From positions 1 to 64,000 of the forward strand of contig CAXTTV010000001.1 in assembly GCA_964247295.1 (NCBI GenBank): a stretch of DNA of 64,000 nt, in the 5' to 3' direction. This document shows, one piece after another, positions 1 to 7,969 of this stretch. Both the position numbers and the translations under genes were made by a program. Origin of the DNA: CAXTTV01 sp964247295 (lineage in GTDB: Bacteria > Chloroflexota > Ktedonobacteria > Ktedonobacterales > Ktedonobacteraceae). The notes below the pieces were generated by a model that did no database searches, was not told where the DNA came from, and was given only the letters and a program-made list of their open reading frames with translations. Positions within the stretch are counted from its first letter, which is position 1; the number at the start of each line of letters is the position of its first letter.

Positions 1-182
1 AGATCCAGGGCATCGGCGATACTCTCCAGCACTTTGGCCGAAGGATATTTCTGCACCCGCTCAATCTCTCCAATATAGATTTCCGAGAGTCCCGCCTTAT
101 CCCCCAGTTCCTTCATCGTAAGCTCAAGTTCCTGTCGCTCACGCCGGATGATTCTCCCCAGGATTTTTTGTAGATCAGGCAT
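1..182 (-). CDS. ClgR-like XRE-family transcriptional regulator (partial, C-terminus beyond window)
   Basis: The first 60 residues are visible, reading leftward from ATG at 180-182. They form a Cro/C1-type helix-turn-helix: after MPDLQKILGRIIRRERQEL comes a turn (MKELGDKAGLSEIYIGEIER) and then a helix containing KYPSAKVLESIADALD. The pattern LG-R-IRR-ER...YIGEIERG-like...SAKVLE-IA-AL is that of ClgR, the actinobacterial activator of clp protease genes. Two tandem palindromes lie directly upstream (198-243) and clpP is divergently encoded 0.6 kb away, so control of Clp proteolysis is a reasonable inference. The class (XRE HTH) is clear; the ClgR assignment is likely, not proven, because the C-terminus is missing. 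Confidence 0.75.
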   Translation of the reverse strand, partial: MPDLQKILGRIIRRERQELELTMKELGDKAGLSEIYIGEIERVQKYPSAKVLESIADALD

Positions 183-471
183 CTTTTGTAATCCTTCCTA
201 TGCTCATAGCATAGCTGTTTTTCGGGGCATGCTCACAGCATACGTTTCTTCTAGAGTATATGAGATCTCGATGGTATATTCAAGTCAGAGCCCGTACATA
301 CAGGGCTATTTCATTCTCTTCTTCTGCCGCCTACGGCGGCGAGGAGGGGGAGGAGGTGAGCGGGGACGCCCCGCCCCCGTCAAGGGTTGACACCCCTGGA
401 CCCCGCTTCTCTCTAGAATGAAAAGACCTTGCCGTACACATTCAGATTTTTGTCCAGAAAGGATACTTTTT
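183..471. other. Divergent intergenic region between the regulator and the DUF4177-like gene
   Basis: Besides the two operators, it contains a small inverted repeat (GCCGCC-TAC-GGCGGC near 327-341) and a G/C-rich stretch at about 330-385. A TTGACA at 387-392 is present, but no -10 hexamer lies at a normal distance. No convincing gene is seen; the open frame over 148-390 has no ribosome site and low-complexity translation. Confidence 0.4.
198..243. promoter_or_regulatory. Two tandem palindromic operators ATGCT-N3-AGCAT
   Basis: Site 1 (198-214) is CTATGCT-CAT-AGCATAG, a perfect inverted repeat. Site 2 (227-243) is GCATGCT-CAC-AGCATAC, perfect over the core ATGCT/AGCAT. Their centres are 29 bp apart, close to three helical turns, and they sit 16 bp upstream of the regulator start. 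The layout fits autoregulation by the adjacent HTH protein; that link is inferred. Confidence 0.6.
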
Positions 472-744
472 ATGGCAGCTTACTTCTATAATACCCTGAA
501 ACTCAGTGATAGCGGAAGATCGCAACCTCTGAACGTTCCCATGGTTTATGAGCAGATTACTGCTGAGCCAGCGACCTGGGAGTATCATGTGCTTTCAGTG
601 GATCTGCGCGAGCAGCCCGTCCCTGATATTGAAATGCTCAACAAGCTGGGTAAAGAGGGCTGGTTACTGGTTAGCATTTTATCTGCGGATGAGCGGAGAC
701 AGGCTACCTATTACTTTGTCCGTCAGCATATTCAAGAGTTGTGA
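472..744 (+). CDS. DUF4177-like small protein
   Basis: A 90-residue soluble protein with no signal peptide or membrane segment. The central part, WEYHVLSVDLREQ followed by LNKLGKEGWLLVSIL, matches the pattern of DUF4177 proteins (aromatic-Y-x-V ... LN-LG-EGW-LV), whose function is unknown. An ATG at 418 is in frame, but the ATG at 472 has AAAGGA 9 nt upstream and starts closer to the conserved part, so it was chosen. It ends 17 bp before clpP and is probably cotranscribed with it. Confidence 0.7.
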   Translation: MAAYFYNTLKLSDSGRSQPLNVPMVYEQITAEPATWEYHVLSVDLREQPVPDIEMLNKLGKEGWLLVSILSADERRQATYYFVRQHIQEL

Positions 745-761
745 GAGAGGAGAAACTGAGA

Positions 762-1376
762 ATGAGTAACAGTCTGTTAGTTCCTACAGTCATCGAGACA
801 ACCGGGCGAGGCGAGCGCGCCTACGACATCTTCTCGCGTTTACTGCGGGAACGGATTATTATGATCAACGGGCCAATTGAAGATAGCATGGCAAGCCTGG
901 TCGTTGCGCAACTGTTGTTTCTGGCGGCGGAAGACAGCAAACGCGAGATCAACATGTATATTAACTCTCCCGGTGGTGTCATTACCTCCGGTCTGGCGAT
1001 CTACGATACCATGCGATCTCTTCAGTGTCCGATTTCTACAACCTGTATTGGTATGGCCGCCAGCTTCGGAGCGATCCTGCTAATGGCTGGAGATAAGGGT
1101 CTGAGACACTCGCTCCCCCACTCGCGTATATTGATTCACCAGCCGTTGATCTCCGGTGGTGGAATTGGCGGACAGGCCTCTGACATCGACATTCAGGCGC
1201 GCGAGATTTTGCGTAACCGGGATATGATGAACGAGATCATCCAAAAGCACACCGGCCAGTCGCTTGACCGTATTCGCAAGGATACCGAGCGGGACTATTA
1301 TATGAGCCCTGAAGAGGCCGTAGAGTATGGGATCGTTGACGATGTGCTTAATCTGATTGACCGGAAAGAGAAGTAA
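762..1376 (+). CDS. clpP: ATP-dependent Clp protease proteolytic subunit ClpP
   Basis: A 204-residue serine peptidase of family S14. It forms the barrel that degrades proteins unfolded by ClpX/ClpC/ClpA in the cytoplasm. The full catalytic triad is visible: Ser101 in GMAASFGA, His126 in ILIHQPL and Asp178 in DTERDYYMSPEEA. Length is normal. A GTG at 741 is in frame, but it would place the start before the GAGAGAGGAG ribosome site, so ATG 762 was chosen. The short N-terminal region before the core may be a processed propeptide, as in other ClpPs. The 3' end overlaps the convergent gene by 29 bp. Regulation by the ClgR-like protein at 1-182 is plausible. Confidence 0.97.
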   Translation: MSNSLLVPTVIETTGRGERAYDIFSRLLRERIIMINGPIEDSMASLVVAQLLFLAAEDSKREINMYINSPGGVITSGLAIYDTMRSLQCPISTTCIGMAASFGAILLMAGDKGLRHSLPHSRILIHQPLISGGGIGGQASDIDIQAREILRNRDMMNEIIQKHTGQSLDRIRKDTERDYYMSPEEAVEYGIVDDVLNLIDRKEK

Positions 1377-2154
1377 TCTTTACATAATCCATCTCTAGCC
1401 ATTGTTTATCGCAAGCGACACTGCCAAAGCGCAACGCGCCACGTGGAGTCGCGACCGCGTACTGATTGTCTATCCAGGCTACAAAGCCTAAGGCACGCGT
1501 CGGCGGATTGGGAACCGTAAGCACCGGCTGATCATCAACGAAAAAGCTGGCTGTGTCCAGTAACCAGTCCAGCCGATACGTATGCCACTCCGTGAGATCC
1601 TGTTTGAGCACAGCCTCGCTGGTCCCGCTTAGTCGTTGTAGCCAGCGAGCCGCCGGACGAGGATTGCCACTGAGGCGACCCCAACCCGTACTGAGAGCAG
1701 TCGGAAGGATAGAAGCCAGTGCTCCCGCACGCATACTATGAACCACCTGTGCCTTCCAGCCCCAGCCCGGACTATCTGGTACCAGCGCCATATTGGAAGG
1801 GGGAGAGGCATAAAAGAACCAGATCGCCTCTGGCAGCATCAGAATATCGCCGCGAACAGAGAAGGGATAGTTCCAGAAACCGAAGCCAGCCGTGCCGCGC
1901 AGAAAGCCAGAATCCTCACCAGTATTCTCAATCGTCGCAGCCGGATGTGAAGCATGGGCGCGCACCTCCATATAGAGTGGAGCCCGCCAGGGGAAATCCG
2001 TGCGTTTCTTCTTCCCGTAGTCATCAATCTGCGCATCAGAATATTCACCTTGAGTTGCGGGGCCCATAGAAAGAAGCAAGCTAGAAGATCGACTTGTCAG
2101 AATACCATTACCCAGGCGAGTAGGGAACCAGTAGTGGGAGAGGTCAGTTGGCAC
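1348..2154 (-). CDS. Concanavalin-like/GH16-like lectin-fold protein, possibly 5'-truncated
   Basis: 268 residues read from a GTG at 2154. The C-terminal half (WHTYRLDWLLDTASFFVDDQ, then VPNPP, GFVAWIDNQYA and LEMDYVKI) has the repeating strands of the GH16/laminin-G-like beta-sandwich. The GH16 catalytic E-x-D-x-x-E motif is not visible, so a carbohydrate-binding or degenerate hydrolase role is more likely. The reading frame stays open upstream of the GTG for about 18 codons and includes LASAC, which resembles a lipobox, but no ATG/GTG/TTG lies there and a TGA closes it. The start is therefore doubtful: either GTG 2154 or a lost 5' end. The 3' end overlaps clpP. Confidence 0.55.
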   Translation of the reverse strand: MPTDLSHYWFPTRLGNGILTSRSSSLLLSMGPATQGEYSDAQIDDYGKKKRTDFPWRAPLYMEVRAHASHPAATIENTGEDSGFLRGTAGFGFWNYPFSVRGDILMLPEAIWFFYASPPSNMALVPDSPGWGWKAQVVHSMRAGALASILPTALSTGWGRLSGNPRPAARWLQRLSGTSEAVLKQDLTEWHTYRLDWLLDTASFFVDDQPVLTVPNPPTRALGFVAWIDNQYAVATPRGALRFGSVACDKQWLEMDYVKITSLSGQSD

Positions 2155-2221
2155 CTTTCCTGAGATCGTAGCAAAATAAAGCTTTTCCTTGCCACATGCC
2201 GATGCCAGTCTTCAGGATAGC

Positions 2222-3220
2222 TCAGACAAGATCATCTGGATTAATATTCATTGATACATCAAGCAGCTCTTTTTCAAGCTGTTGCCAGACCAGCTTTTCA
2301 GCCTCAATATTATTGATAGAGTGACCCTGCTGAGAAGCCTGGATCATCTCAAACGCAACACGTTGTCGGAAATTGGAGAAATAGGTTTTCTGGACAGAAT
2401 GTAGAGGAACGATGCGCAGCTCGATCTGACGGGGATCGTAGAACTCCTCAGCCTCGAAAGCCAGAGATACCAGATCCGCATAATTTTTAATCAGCGTCAG
2501 GCGAGACTGTGAAAGAAAGTGGTTCGCATAGGTACTGGAAACCAGCAAGCATCCTGCCACCCGGCCAGCGAACATAATAGGGTAGGCCGCCGCGCTTTTC
2601 TCATGTTCCACATGATGAGCGGGTAGCAATGTTTTATCCTCATCGATATTTTGAATCACCGCTGACCGACAGGAGGTCACCACAAAACCGGCCAGAGATT
2701 CCGCGCCCAGAAACATCGACTTCTGTTCCAGATCTCCATTCCATGGAGGGGTACCCAGACCAGTACTCTCGCGCAAGCTATGGATCTTGCCATCCTCATG
2801 AGGGTACATACAGCGTACAATAATAATCGACATTCCCAGTCGGTTTGGGTCCAACTGTCCAAGAGCCTGTTGGAGGATCAGGTGGCTGATAGACCAGAAG
2901 CGTAACGTATCATTTGTGCTTGCGCGGGCATGAAAGATGCGAGAATAAAAAGTCGAAGGGATCTCTTTAGACGAGTCATCCTCAATAGTCGCGGAAAAAT
3001 CCGGAAACTCCTCAGAGATCAACTCTATAAGCATCTCGCGGTAGGCGGGAAGCGTTGTCACAAGATGGCGTAAGTTTTGTGGCCGGGGATCAGACTCCTT
3101 GTTTACCCATCGAGAGAGCGTCACCGGGCTTACACCCAGCTCCTGTGCGATCGTTAACCTCTCCTGAGGATCGCCGACAATACTTCCCAGGAGTTCACGC
3201 CAGCTCTGCGGTTCTTGCAT
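2222..3220 (-). CDS. HTH-GAF transcriptional regulator
   Basis: 332 residues. The N-terminus (about 1-60) is a helix-turn-helix: LTIAQELGVSPVTLSRWVN. The middle (about 90-250) resembles a GAF sensor domain, with LRFWSISHLILQQALGQLDP at the start and GRVAGCLLVSSTYANHFLSQ near its end. The C-terminal 80 residues are helical and unassigned. This one-component architecture, DNA binding plus a small-molecule or redox-sensing GAF, is frequent in Ktedonobacteria. The target and ligand are unknown. It is transcribed alone, and its promoter lies in the AT-rich segment right of 3221. Confidence 0.75.
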   Translation of the reverse strand: MQEPQSWRELLGSIVGDPQERLTIAQELGVSPVTLSRWVNKESDPRPQNLRHLVTTLPAYREMLIELISEEFPDFSATIEDDSSKEIPSTFYSRIFHARASTNDTLRFWSISHLILQQALGQLDPNRLGMSIIIVRCMYPHEDGKIHSLRESTGLGTPPWNGDLEQKSMFLGAESLAGFVVTSCRSAVIQNIDEDKTLLPAHHVEHEKSAAAYPIMFAGRVAGCLLVSSTYANHFLSQSRLTLIKNYADLVSLAFEAEEFYDPRQIELRIVPLHSVQKTYFSNFRQRVAFEMIQASQQGHSINNIEAEKLVWQQLEKELLDVSMNINPDDLV

Positions 3221-3266
3221 CTTTCTAATCCTGTTAGCAAATGTAATTCTAAATATTTTTAATTGT

Positions 3267-3636
3267 TATAATAGCAGTTAGAATATACTGCGTCAACTAT
3301 GCATCGGGAGTTGTGCTAGTGAGAGGGAGGCGCTGTGATTTGTTTCTACATATGTCTAAAGTGTATCACGTTTGGCGCGAAAATTAAAGATTTATATATT
3401 GAAGACGATAGATATATATGCGGATGACAGACAGGCGATGTGGAAGGGGAGTAGAAGCTTCTTCCGTATCGGTTATCCAGCAAGCGATCAGGAGGTGTAA
3501 CGCAATCTATTTAGGGACATGTGCTAGATCTCAGTAGAGATATGTATTGCATGGGCGTTTTTAAGAGTTTGTTTTGTATCTGGAAGAGAGTTTAACCAAG
3601 TGTCGAAGGGGCAGCAAATCTGCTGCCCCTTTTTTT
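3267..3636 (+). ncRNA. Candidate plus-strand small RNA or short-peptide transcript
   Basis: A plus-strand TATAAT (3267-3272) and an intrinsic terminator with a plus-strand T-run (3608-3636) bracket about 330 nt. Both neighbouring genes are on the minus strand, so the terminator serves neither. Only very short frames are found inside. The -35 element is weak. This is inferred from layout alone. Confidence 0.35.
3608..3636 (+). terminator. Intrinsic terminator, plus strand
   Basis: Perfect stem GGGGCAGCA / TGCTGCCCC with loop AATC, followed by seven Ts. The T-run is only on the plus-strand side. Confidence 0.85.
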
Positions 3637-3640
3637 GCAT

Positions 3641-4690
3641 TTAGCTATGTTTGGGTCCTTCTTCAGGCAGAAATTGATTATACTCATTGGCTGTTTTATT
3701 GCCGATCGCATTAAACTTAGTGATTGGAGTACGACTTTCTTTCCCGCTGTATCTTTCTTTATTTGTTCCATCAGTTTTTGGAAGGAGCCTGTTTACACCC
3801 GCGAGAATCTGTGATGTTGTACCCGGAAAAAGGCCATGGAATGCCGAAAGGATTTGGGCGGGGAGCGAGATAATCAGTTCCGCGTCTCCACGTTGGGTCG
3901 CGGCCACAATCTGTTTGGCCGCGCGTTTCGCGCTAACTGAGAGGCCGGGAGTATCGGCCATAAAGCTAAAGAGCGTATAATCCTGTTCATGAGTATCGCC
4001 TTTTGCCAGAGCGCCGACATGAGAGCCTGTGCGCATCAGGCCGGGGGCCACCGTCGTCACCTTAATCCCATCTTGAGCGATCTCCGCGTGGAGGCCCTCC
4101 GAGAAGCCGATGGTCGCGAATTTAGCTGATGAATATGTAAGGAGTCGGGGGATGCTCACCTTGCCACCAACCGAGGTGATATTCACAATATGTCCTGTTT
4201 TTCGCCGCTGCATCTGAGGGATCACCGCCAGACTTGCATAGACGGTACCCCAGTACATACTATTCATTGTCTCTTGAAAATCTTCGATTGTCAGTGTATT
4301 AAAGGGACCAATTGCGATAATCCCGGCGTTATTCACCAGAACGTCTATTTGTCCATAGTGGTTGGTAACATCATGTATCAGTTGGTTTACCTCATCCTGT
4401 TTACTTACATCGCAGGGATGCGTGTAGGCCGAGATACCCTGCTCTCTCAGCAGGCGTTGAGCCTCTTGCAGCTCCTCCTCGCTGCGAGCAGTAATCGCGA
4501 TTTGCGCACCCTGACCGCCGTACTCCTGCGCCAGAGCCAGACCTAGGCCCTTAGATCCGCCGGTGATCAGCACAATTTTGCCGTTCAGTTTCTCTTTGCG
4601 CAGCTCGCCAAGCAGTCGCGTTGTGCCGAGCAGCAGGCCGGCACCGAGCAGCCAGGAATTCAGGCCGCCATTATTTGAAGTTTTGCCCAT
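3641..4690 (-). CDS. SDR-family oxidoreductase with N-terminal hydrophobic segment
   Basis: 349 residues. The Rossmann nucleotide-binding motif GGSKGLG is at 44-50, NNAG at 120-123, and the catalytic Ser173, Tyr186 and Lys190 (YSSAK) are all present, so it should be an active NAD(P)H-dependent short-chain dehydrogenase/reductase. Residues about 8-27 are hydrophobic and could anchor it to the membrane. The C-terminal 60 residues, after about 285, extend beyond the usual SDR core and are hydrophilic and unassigned. The substrate cannot be told. It is transcribed alone. Confidence 0.88.
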   Translation of the reverse strand: MGKTSNNGGLNSWLLGAGLLLGTTRLLGELRKEKLNGKIVLITGGSKGLGLALAQEYGGQGAQIAITARSEEELQEAQRLLREQGISAYTHPCDVSKQDEVNQLIHDVTNHYGQIDVLVNNAGIIAIGPFNTLTIEDFQETMNSMYWGTVYASLAVIPQMQRRKTGHIVNITSVGGKVSIPRLLTYSSAKFATIGFSEGLHAEIAQDGIKVTTVAPGLMRTGSHVGALAKGDTHEQDYTLFSFMADTPGLSVSAKRAAKQIVAATQRGDAELIISLPAQILSAFHGLFPGTTSQILAGVNRLLPKTDGTNKERYSGKESRTPITKFNAIGNKTANEYNQFLPEEGPKHS

Positions 4691-4811
4691 TCAATTCCCT
4701 CTTTCTGCCATGATAATCAAATCTCTTTTGCCTACACGCATGGGCAACAGAATTCGTCGCGATCGCTAACTTTTTTAGCCTATAGAGTATGCGGAAGAGG
4801 TTGTTTTTTTG

Positions 4812-5021
4812 TTAGCGCCGGCGAGGGCGAATCTCGCGAACAAGACTGATCGTTAGAATCAGCACGATCGCGATCGGCAGAAGCAGCATCCCATAGTGTT
4901 GTATAAAGGCTTCGGCAGGTAGAAGATTGAGCAGAGCCAGAAACAGAACCAGGAGAGCGACACCGATCAGGATAGTCATATCGCCCACTAGAAAATTATA
5001 GATAGCCTTGATAACCTTCAT
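4812..5021 (-). CDS. Small two-helix membrane protein
   Basis: 69 residues with two predicted membrane segments (about 14-35 and 42-62) and a basic end, REIRPRRR. Its start overlaps the stop of the upstream 266-residue membrane protein by 4 bp (ATGA type), so the two are translationally coupled and probably act together. No family recognised. Confidence 0.75.
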   Translation of the reverse strand: MKVIKAIYNFLVGDMTILIGVALLVLFLALLNLLPAEAFIQHYGMLLLPIAIVLILTISLVREIRPRRR

Positions 5022-5818
5022 AAAAGCACCTCCTCGCTGGGTGAGAGATCCGCAGGCTCAAGTAGCTCAGGTTTCTTTTGTCCCTTCAGCCAGGTTACCA
5101 GAGCGAAAGAGAGCAGCAGGTAAAGCGCCACCAGGAACAGAATAGAGAGATCAGCCAGAGGCCATTCCACGCCAAATCCCTCGCCGGCCCAGAAAGTGCC
5201 GAAGCTAGTCAGCATAATTCCTACAATAAACTTCAAGGTATTCTCAGGAATTTTTGTCATGGGGGCGCGTACCACACTCCCCAGCAGAATTACCAGAATG
5301 CCAGCAATCGCCGCGCCGATCGCTGCTGAATTAATACCACAGGTGCTATTGCAGACAGCATTCGCGGTACTGGTCCCAAAGGTAATGACAATAAAGGCAA
5401 CTTCCAGACCCTCTAGCAGCACAGCCTTGTAGGACATTGCCACCCCGAAAGGCAGGAGTTGAGGAGAAATCTTTTCACCACGAGCTCGGACCTCGGCCAT
5501 CTGTTCCTCGAAGATTGCCTCCTCATCGTGGAGAGATTTCAGCCCGCTATAGCGGAGAATTGCCTTTTTCAACCACTTTAGGCCGAAAAGAATCAGAATA
5601 ACGCCAACCACCAGTCGCAGAGTATCGAGAGGAACCCAACGTATAAGCGTTACCCCTAGCACCGCCACAATAATCGCCAGTGTCGCCGCTGCTGTAAGCG
5701 CTCCCACCAGCGCACTGCGCCAGTTCATCGTGATACCCACGACCAGGACGATCGTAAAAGCTTCTACAAACTCAACCGCAGAGGCCAGGAATGCGGCTGT
5801 CGCCACCGCCCATTGCAT
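5018..5818 (-). CDS. Polytopic membrane protein with duplicated E-x-x-E motif (COG4280-like)
   Basis: 266 residues with about seven membrane segments. The motif E-x-x-E occurs twice: Glu16/Glu19 in SAVEFVEAFTIVLVVG and Glu136/Glu139 in LLEGLEVAFIVITFG. Each is followed by the same hydrophobic-glycine pattern, which suggests an internal duplication. Paired acidic residues in repeated membrane segments resemble metal transporters of the FTR1/GDT1 kind, and the protein looks like the uncharacterised COG4280 group. A cytoplasmic stretch rich in Glu (about 96-115) separates the halves. A cation-transport role is inferred from the motifs only. Confidence 0.65.
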   Translation of the reverse strand: MQWAVATAAFLASAVEFVEAFTIVLVVGITMNWRSALVGALTAAATLAIIVAVLGVTLIRWVPLDTLRLVVGVILILFGLKWLKKAILRYSGLKSLHDEEAIFEEQMAEVRARGEKISPQLLPFGVAMSYKAVLLEGLEVAFIVITFGTSTANAVCNSTCGINSAAIGAAIAGILVILLGSVVRAPMTKIPENTLKFIVGIMLTSFGTFWAGEGFGVEWPLADLSILFLVALYLLLSFALVTWLKGQKKPELLEPADLSPSEEVLL

Positions 5819-5916
5819 AATGTTTTATCTTTCCTCTTTATGTGGATCGGATGTACGGAGATGTTCTTCTTGTATAGTATCATATGCACATGATAACGGT
5901 GGCTGCTCCCATAGAA

Positions 5917-6771
5917 TTATTTTATAGCAGCAATCTGGAGCCATGTGCGTGGAATGTCACGAAGGCCCAGTTCCTCACCAGCCTGATAGACCGAGGTACC
6001 AAGCGCCTGAGCGGCATAGTTTAGAGGAGCGCCAGGGAGAGCCCCCTCGATAAAAAGCCAGTATTGTCCCAGATCGCGCCAGGCATCTAGAGAAATAAGC
6101 ACATCTTCCGTAAGAGCCTCTACATGGCTGAAACCAGCACTTTTAAATAGATCGAAGTAGCTATCAGGTGTGAGCCATTGCATCGCCGTCGCCTTTGCCT
6201 CACGCGAGAGATGGATCTCGGGATGTTCTTTGCGAAGCGAGCTGACCGCGCGGCGAGTCCAGAGACGGTAGAAGCGTTCCGTACCGGGAACGTAGGTTCC
6301 GTTGTAAAAAGCGCTGTTACAGGCAAAGATACCGCTGGGGGCTAAAATATGCTCCATCTGCTGAAATGCAGTCAACTTATCAGGAACAAGATGGATCGCA
6401 TTACAGAAAAAGGCGGCATCGGCGTTCTGAACGATCTGAGGAAGGTCAGTCGCCTCGCCCTGATAAAATTCAGCCATTGCGTCGATCTCACGCATGCCTT
6501 TTTGAGCCCGACGCAAAGCCTCAGCCGAGGGATCTACACCGATTAAGCGGGCCTGACGCCCCTGAAGTTTCAGCTCCTGAGCGATCAGGCGAGTGATTGC
6601 CCCCGTTCCGCAAGCCATATCTACAATTGTTAAGAGCTGGTCGCGTCCCCTGGCCTCCAGATGTCTGAGAGCTTGTTGTACGAGATGATGATTAACCTTA
6701 GTATAAAAAGGATGAGCAGCAAACGCTTCAAACGTGTAGCGATCTGTTTCTTCAGTCTCAATTAAACTCAT
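5917..6771 (-). CDS. Class I SAM-dependent methyltransferase
   Basis: 284 residues from ATG at 6771, which has GGAGAG just upstream; an in-frame start 13 codons earlier lacks a ribosome site. Motif I, IVDMACGTGAITRLIA, binds SAM, and LIGVDPSAEAL is the acidic end of strand 2. AAFFCNAIHLVPDK corresponds to motif II/III. The target is unknown; the type resembles small-molecule C/O-methyltransferases. FabG lies upstream on the same strand with a 190-bp gap. Confidence 0.85.
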   Translation of the reverse strand: MSLIETEETDRYTFEAFAAHPFYTKVNHHLVQQALRHLEARGRDQLLTIVDMACGTGAITRLIAQELKLQGRQARLIGVDPSAEALRRAQKGMREIDAMAEFYQGEATDLPQIVQNADAAFFCNAIHLVPDKLTAFQQMEHILAPSGIFACNSAFYNGTYVPGTERFYRLWTRRAVSSLRKEHPEIHLSREAKATAMQWLTPDSYFDLFKSAGFSHVEALTEDVLISLDAWRDLGQYWLFIEGALPGAPLNYAAQALGTSVYQAGEELGLRDIPRTWLQIAAIK

Positions 6772-6962
6772 CAGATCTCTCCATCCTAGGATACCCCTGC
6801 ATTTGAGCACAGGGAGGGACTGGATTGTCCCCTGGATCTGGGGTAGGGGTTGTGGCTGCCCTGATGGAATAGTGTTCCTGGTGGGTATATCCCCCCTCCT
6901 TCAGGTAAGTATTCTGTTCTTGATTAGAGGAAGTGTACACCCATTTTGTTTCGTAGATTTGT

Positions 6963-7733
6963 CTATATATGCATTGCCATACCGCCATCCACACAAAGCG
7001 TTTGACCAGTGATATAGCTTGCTTCAGGAGAGCAGAGGAAAGCAATCGCGGCAGCTACCTCTTCCGTCGTGCCGAAGCGGTTAAGAGGAGTAGAATTAAG
7101 CAGGAAAGACTTTTGTTGTTCAGTGAGATCGGAAGTGAGCTCAGTTGGAATAAAGCCTGGAGCGATCACATTCGCCGTTACATTGCGACTTGCCATCTCG
7201 CGAGCCGTACTGAGAGTAAGCGCTACAATCGCGGCCTTTGAGGCGCTATAATTGGCCTGTCCAGCGGAGCCCAGCAAGCCAGCAACCGAAGAGACATTGA
7301 CAATTCGGCCCCAACGAGCCTTCATCATCGAGCGCAGTGAGAGGCGGGTACAAATAAAAGCGGAGCGAAGATTTGTATTCAAAATATGCTCGAAATCAGC
7401 CACGCTCATTTGAAGAATAAGTTTATCGCGGGTGGTTCCGGCATTATTCACCAGAATCGAAATAGGCCCAAGCGCACTGGCCCCCTCACTAAAAAGTCGA
7501 TTGGCCTGATCCTCTTGACTAACATCTGCCCGGATCGCGAGGCAGCGTCTGCCCAACTGCTCGATAGCCGTCACCGTATCCTTCGCGGCCAGCTCATTGC
7601 TGCGGTAATTAATCAGGACATCGGCCCCTTGTTTTGCCAGGCGGATCGCCGTCGCTTTTCCTATCCCTTGTCCACTGCCAGTTACCAGGGCAACCTTCCC
7701 GGTCAAAGGCAACTGTTGTTCATCATTCGTCAT
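6963..7733 (-). CDS. fabG: 3-oxoacyl-ACP reductase FabG (SDR)
   Basis: 256 residues. It has TGSGQGIG at 18-25, NNAG at 96-99, Asn121, Ser149, Tyr162 and Lys166 (YSASK), and the C-terminal YITGQTLCVDGGMAM signature shared by FabG reductases. FabG reduces 3-oxoacyl-ACP with NADPH in fatty acid synthesis. The family also contains acetoacetyl-CoA reductases, so the exact substrate is not fixed. ATG 7733 was chosen over in-frame starts further upstream because AGGAAGGA lies at the proper distance. Confidence 0.88.
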   Translation of the reverse strand: MTNDEQQLPLTGKVALVTGSGQGIGKATAIRLAKQGADVLINYRSNELAAKDTVTAIEQLGRRCLAIRADVSQEDQANRLFSEGASALGPISILVNNAGTTRDKLILQMSVADFEHILNTNLRSAFICTRLSLRSMMKARWGRIVNVSSVAGLLGSAGQANYSASKAAIVALTLSTAREMASRNVTANVIAPGFIPTELTSDLTEQQKSFLLNSTPLNRFGTTEEVAAAIAFLCSPEASYITGQTLCVDGGMAMHI

Positions 7734-7969
7734 GTTCCACATTTCCTTCCTGTTCTCATAGGAGTAATGCAGCCAGTATAGCATAGTTTCTTGCTTGCCA
7801 GAATAACCTTTTCACCAATTTACAAAGCGTGTGTCACAAGCATTTCTGGAATAGGTGCTTCACGAGAGTTGTTTTTTCTTACAGGCGTAAACCTTTCACA
7901 TATACAGATAGTTTATACTGGACAGAGTATTTGCATGGACATTCCTTTTAGGAAAGGGAGTTATTATAG

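Larger units (their letters stand above)
3221..3640. other. Gene-free interval containing a possible small transcript
   Basis: 420 bp without a clear protein gene. It holds an AT-rich promoter-like stretch (TATAAT at 3267-3272 on the plus strand), a GAGGGAGG-preceded GTG at 3335 opening a 30-codon frame of no recognisable similarity, and a strong plus-strand terminator at 3608-3636. Confidence 0.5.

Noticed and set aside
148..390. Plus-strand open frame in the clgR-like upstream region
   Set aside because: Low-complexity translation ending in Arg/Gly runs, no ribosome site, and it covers both operators.
387..419. TTGACA (387) with TAGAAT (414) as a promoter for the DUF4177-clpP unit
   Set aside because: The spacer would be 21 bp, too long for a sigma-70 promoter.
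741..762. GTG 741 as start of clpP
   Set aside because: It lies before the GAGAGAGGAG ribosome site; ATG 762 fits the site and the family length.
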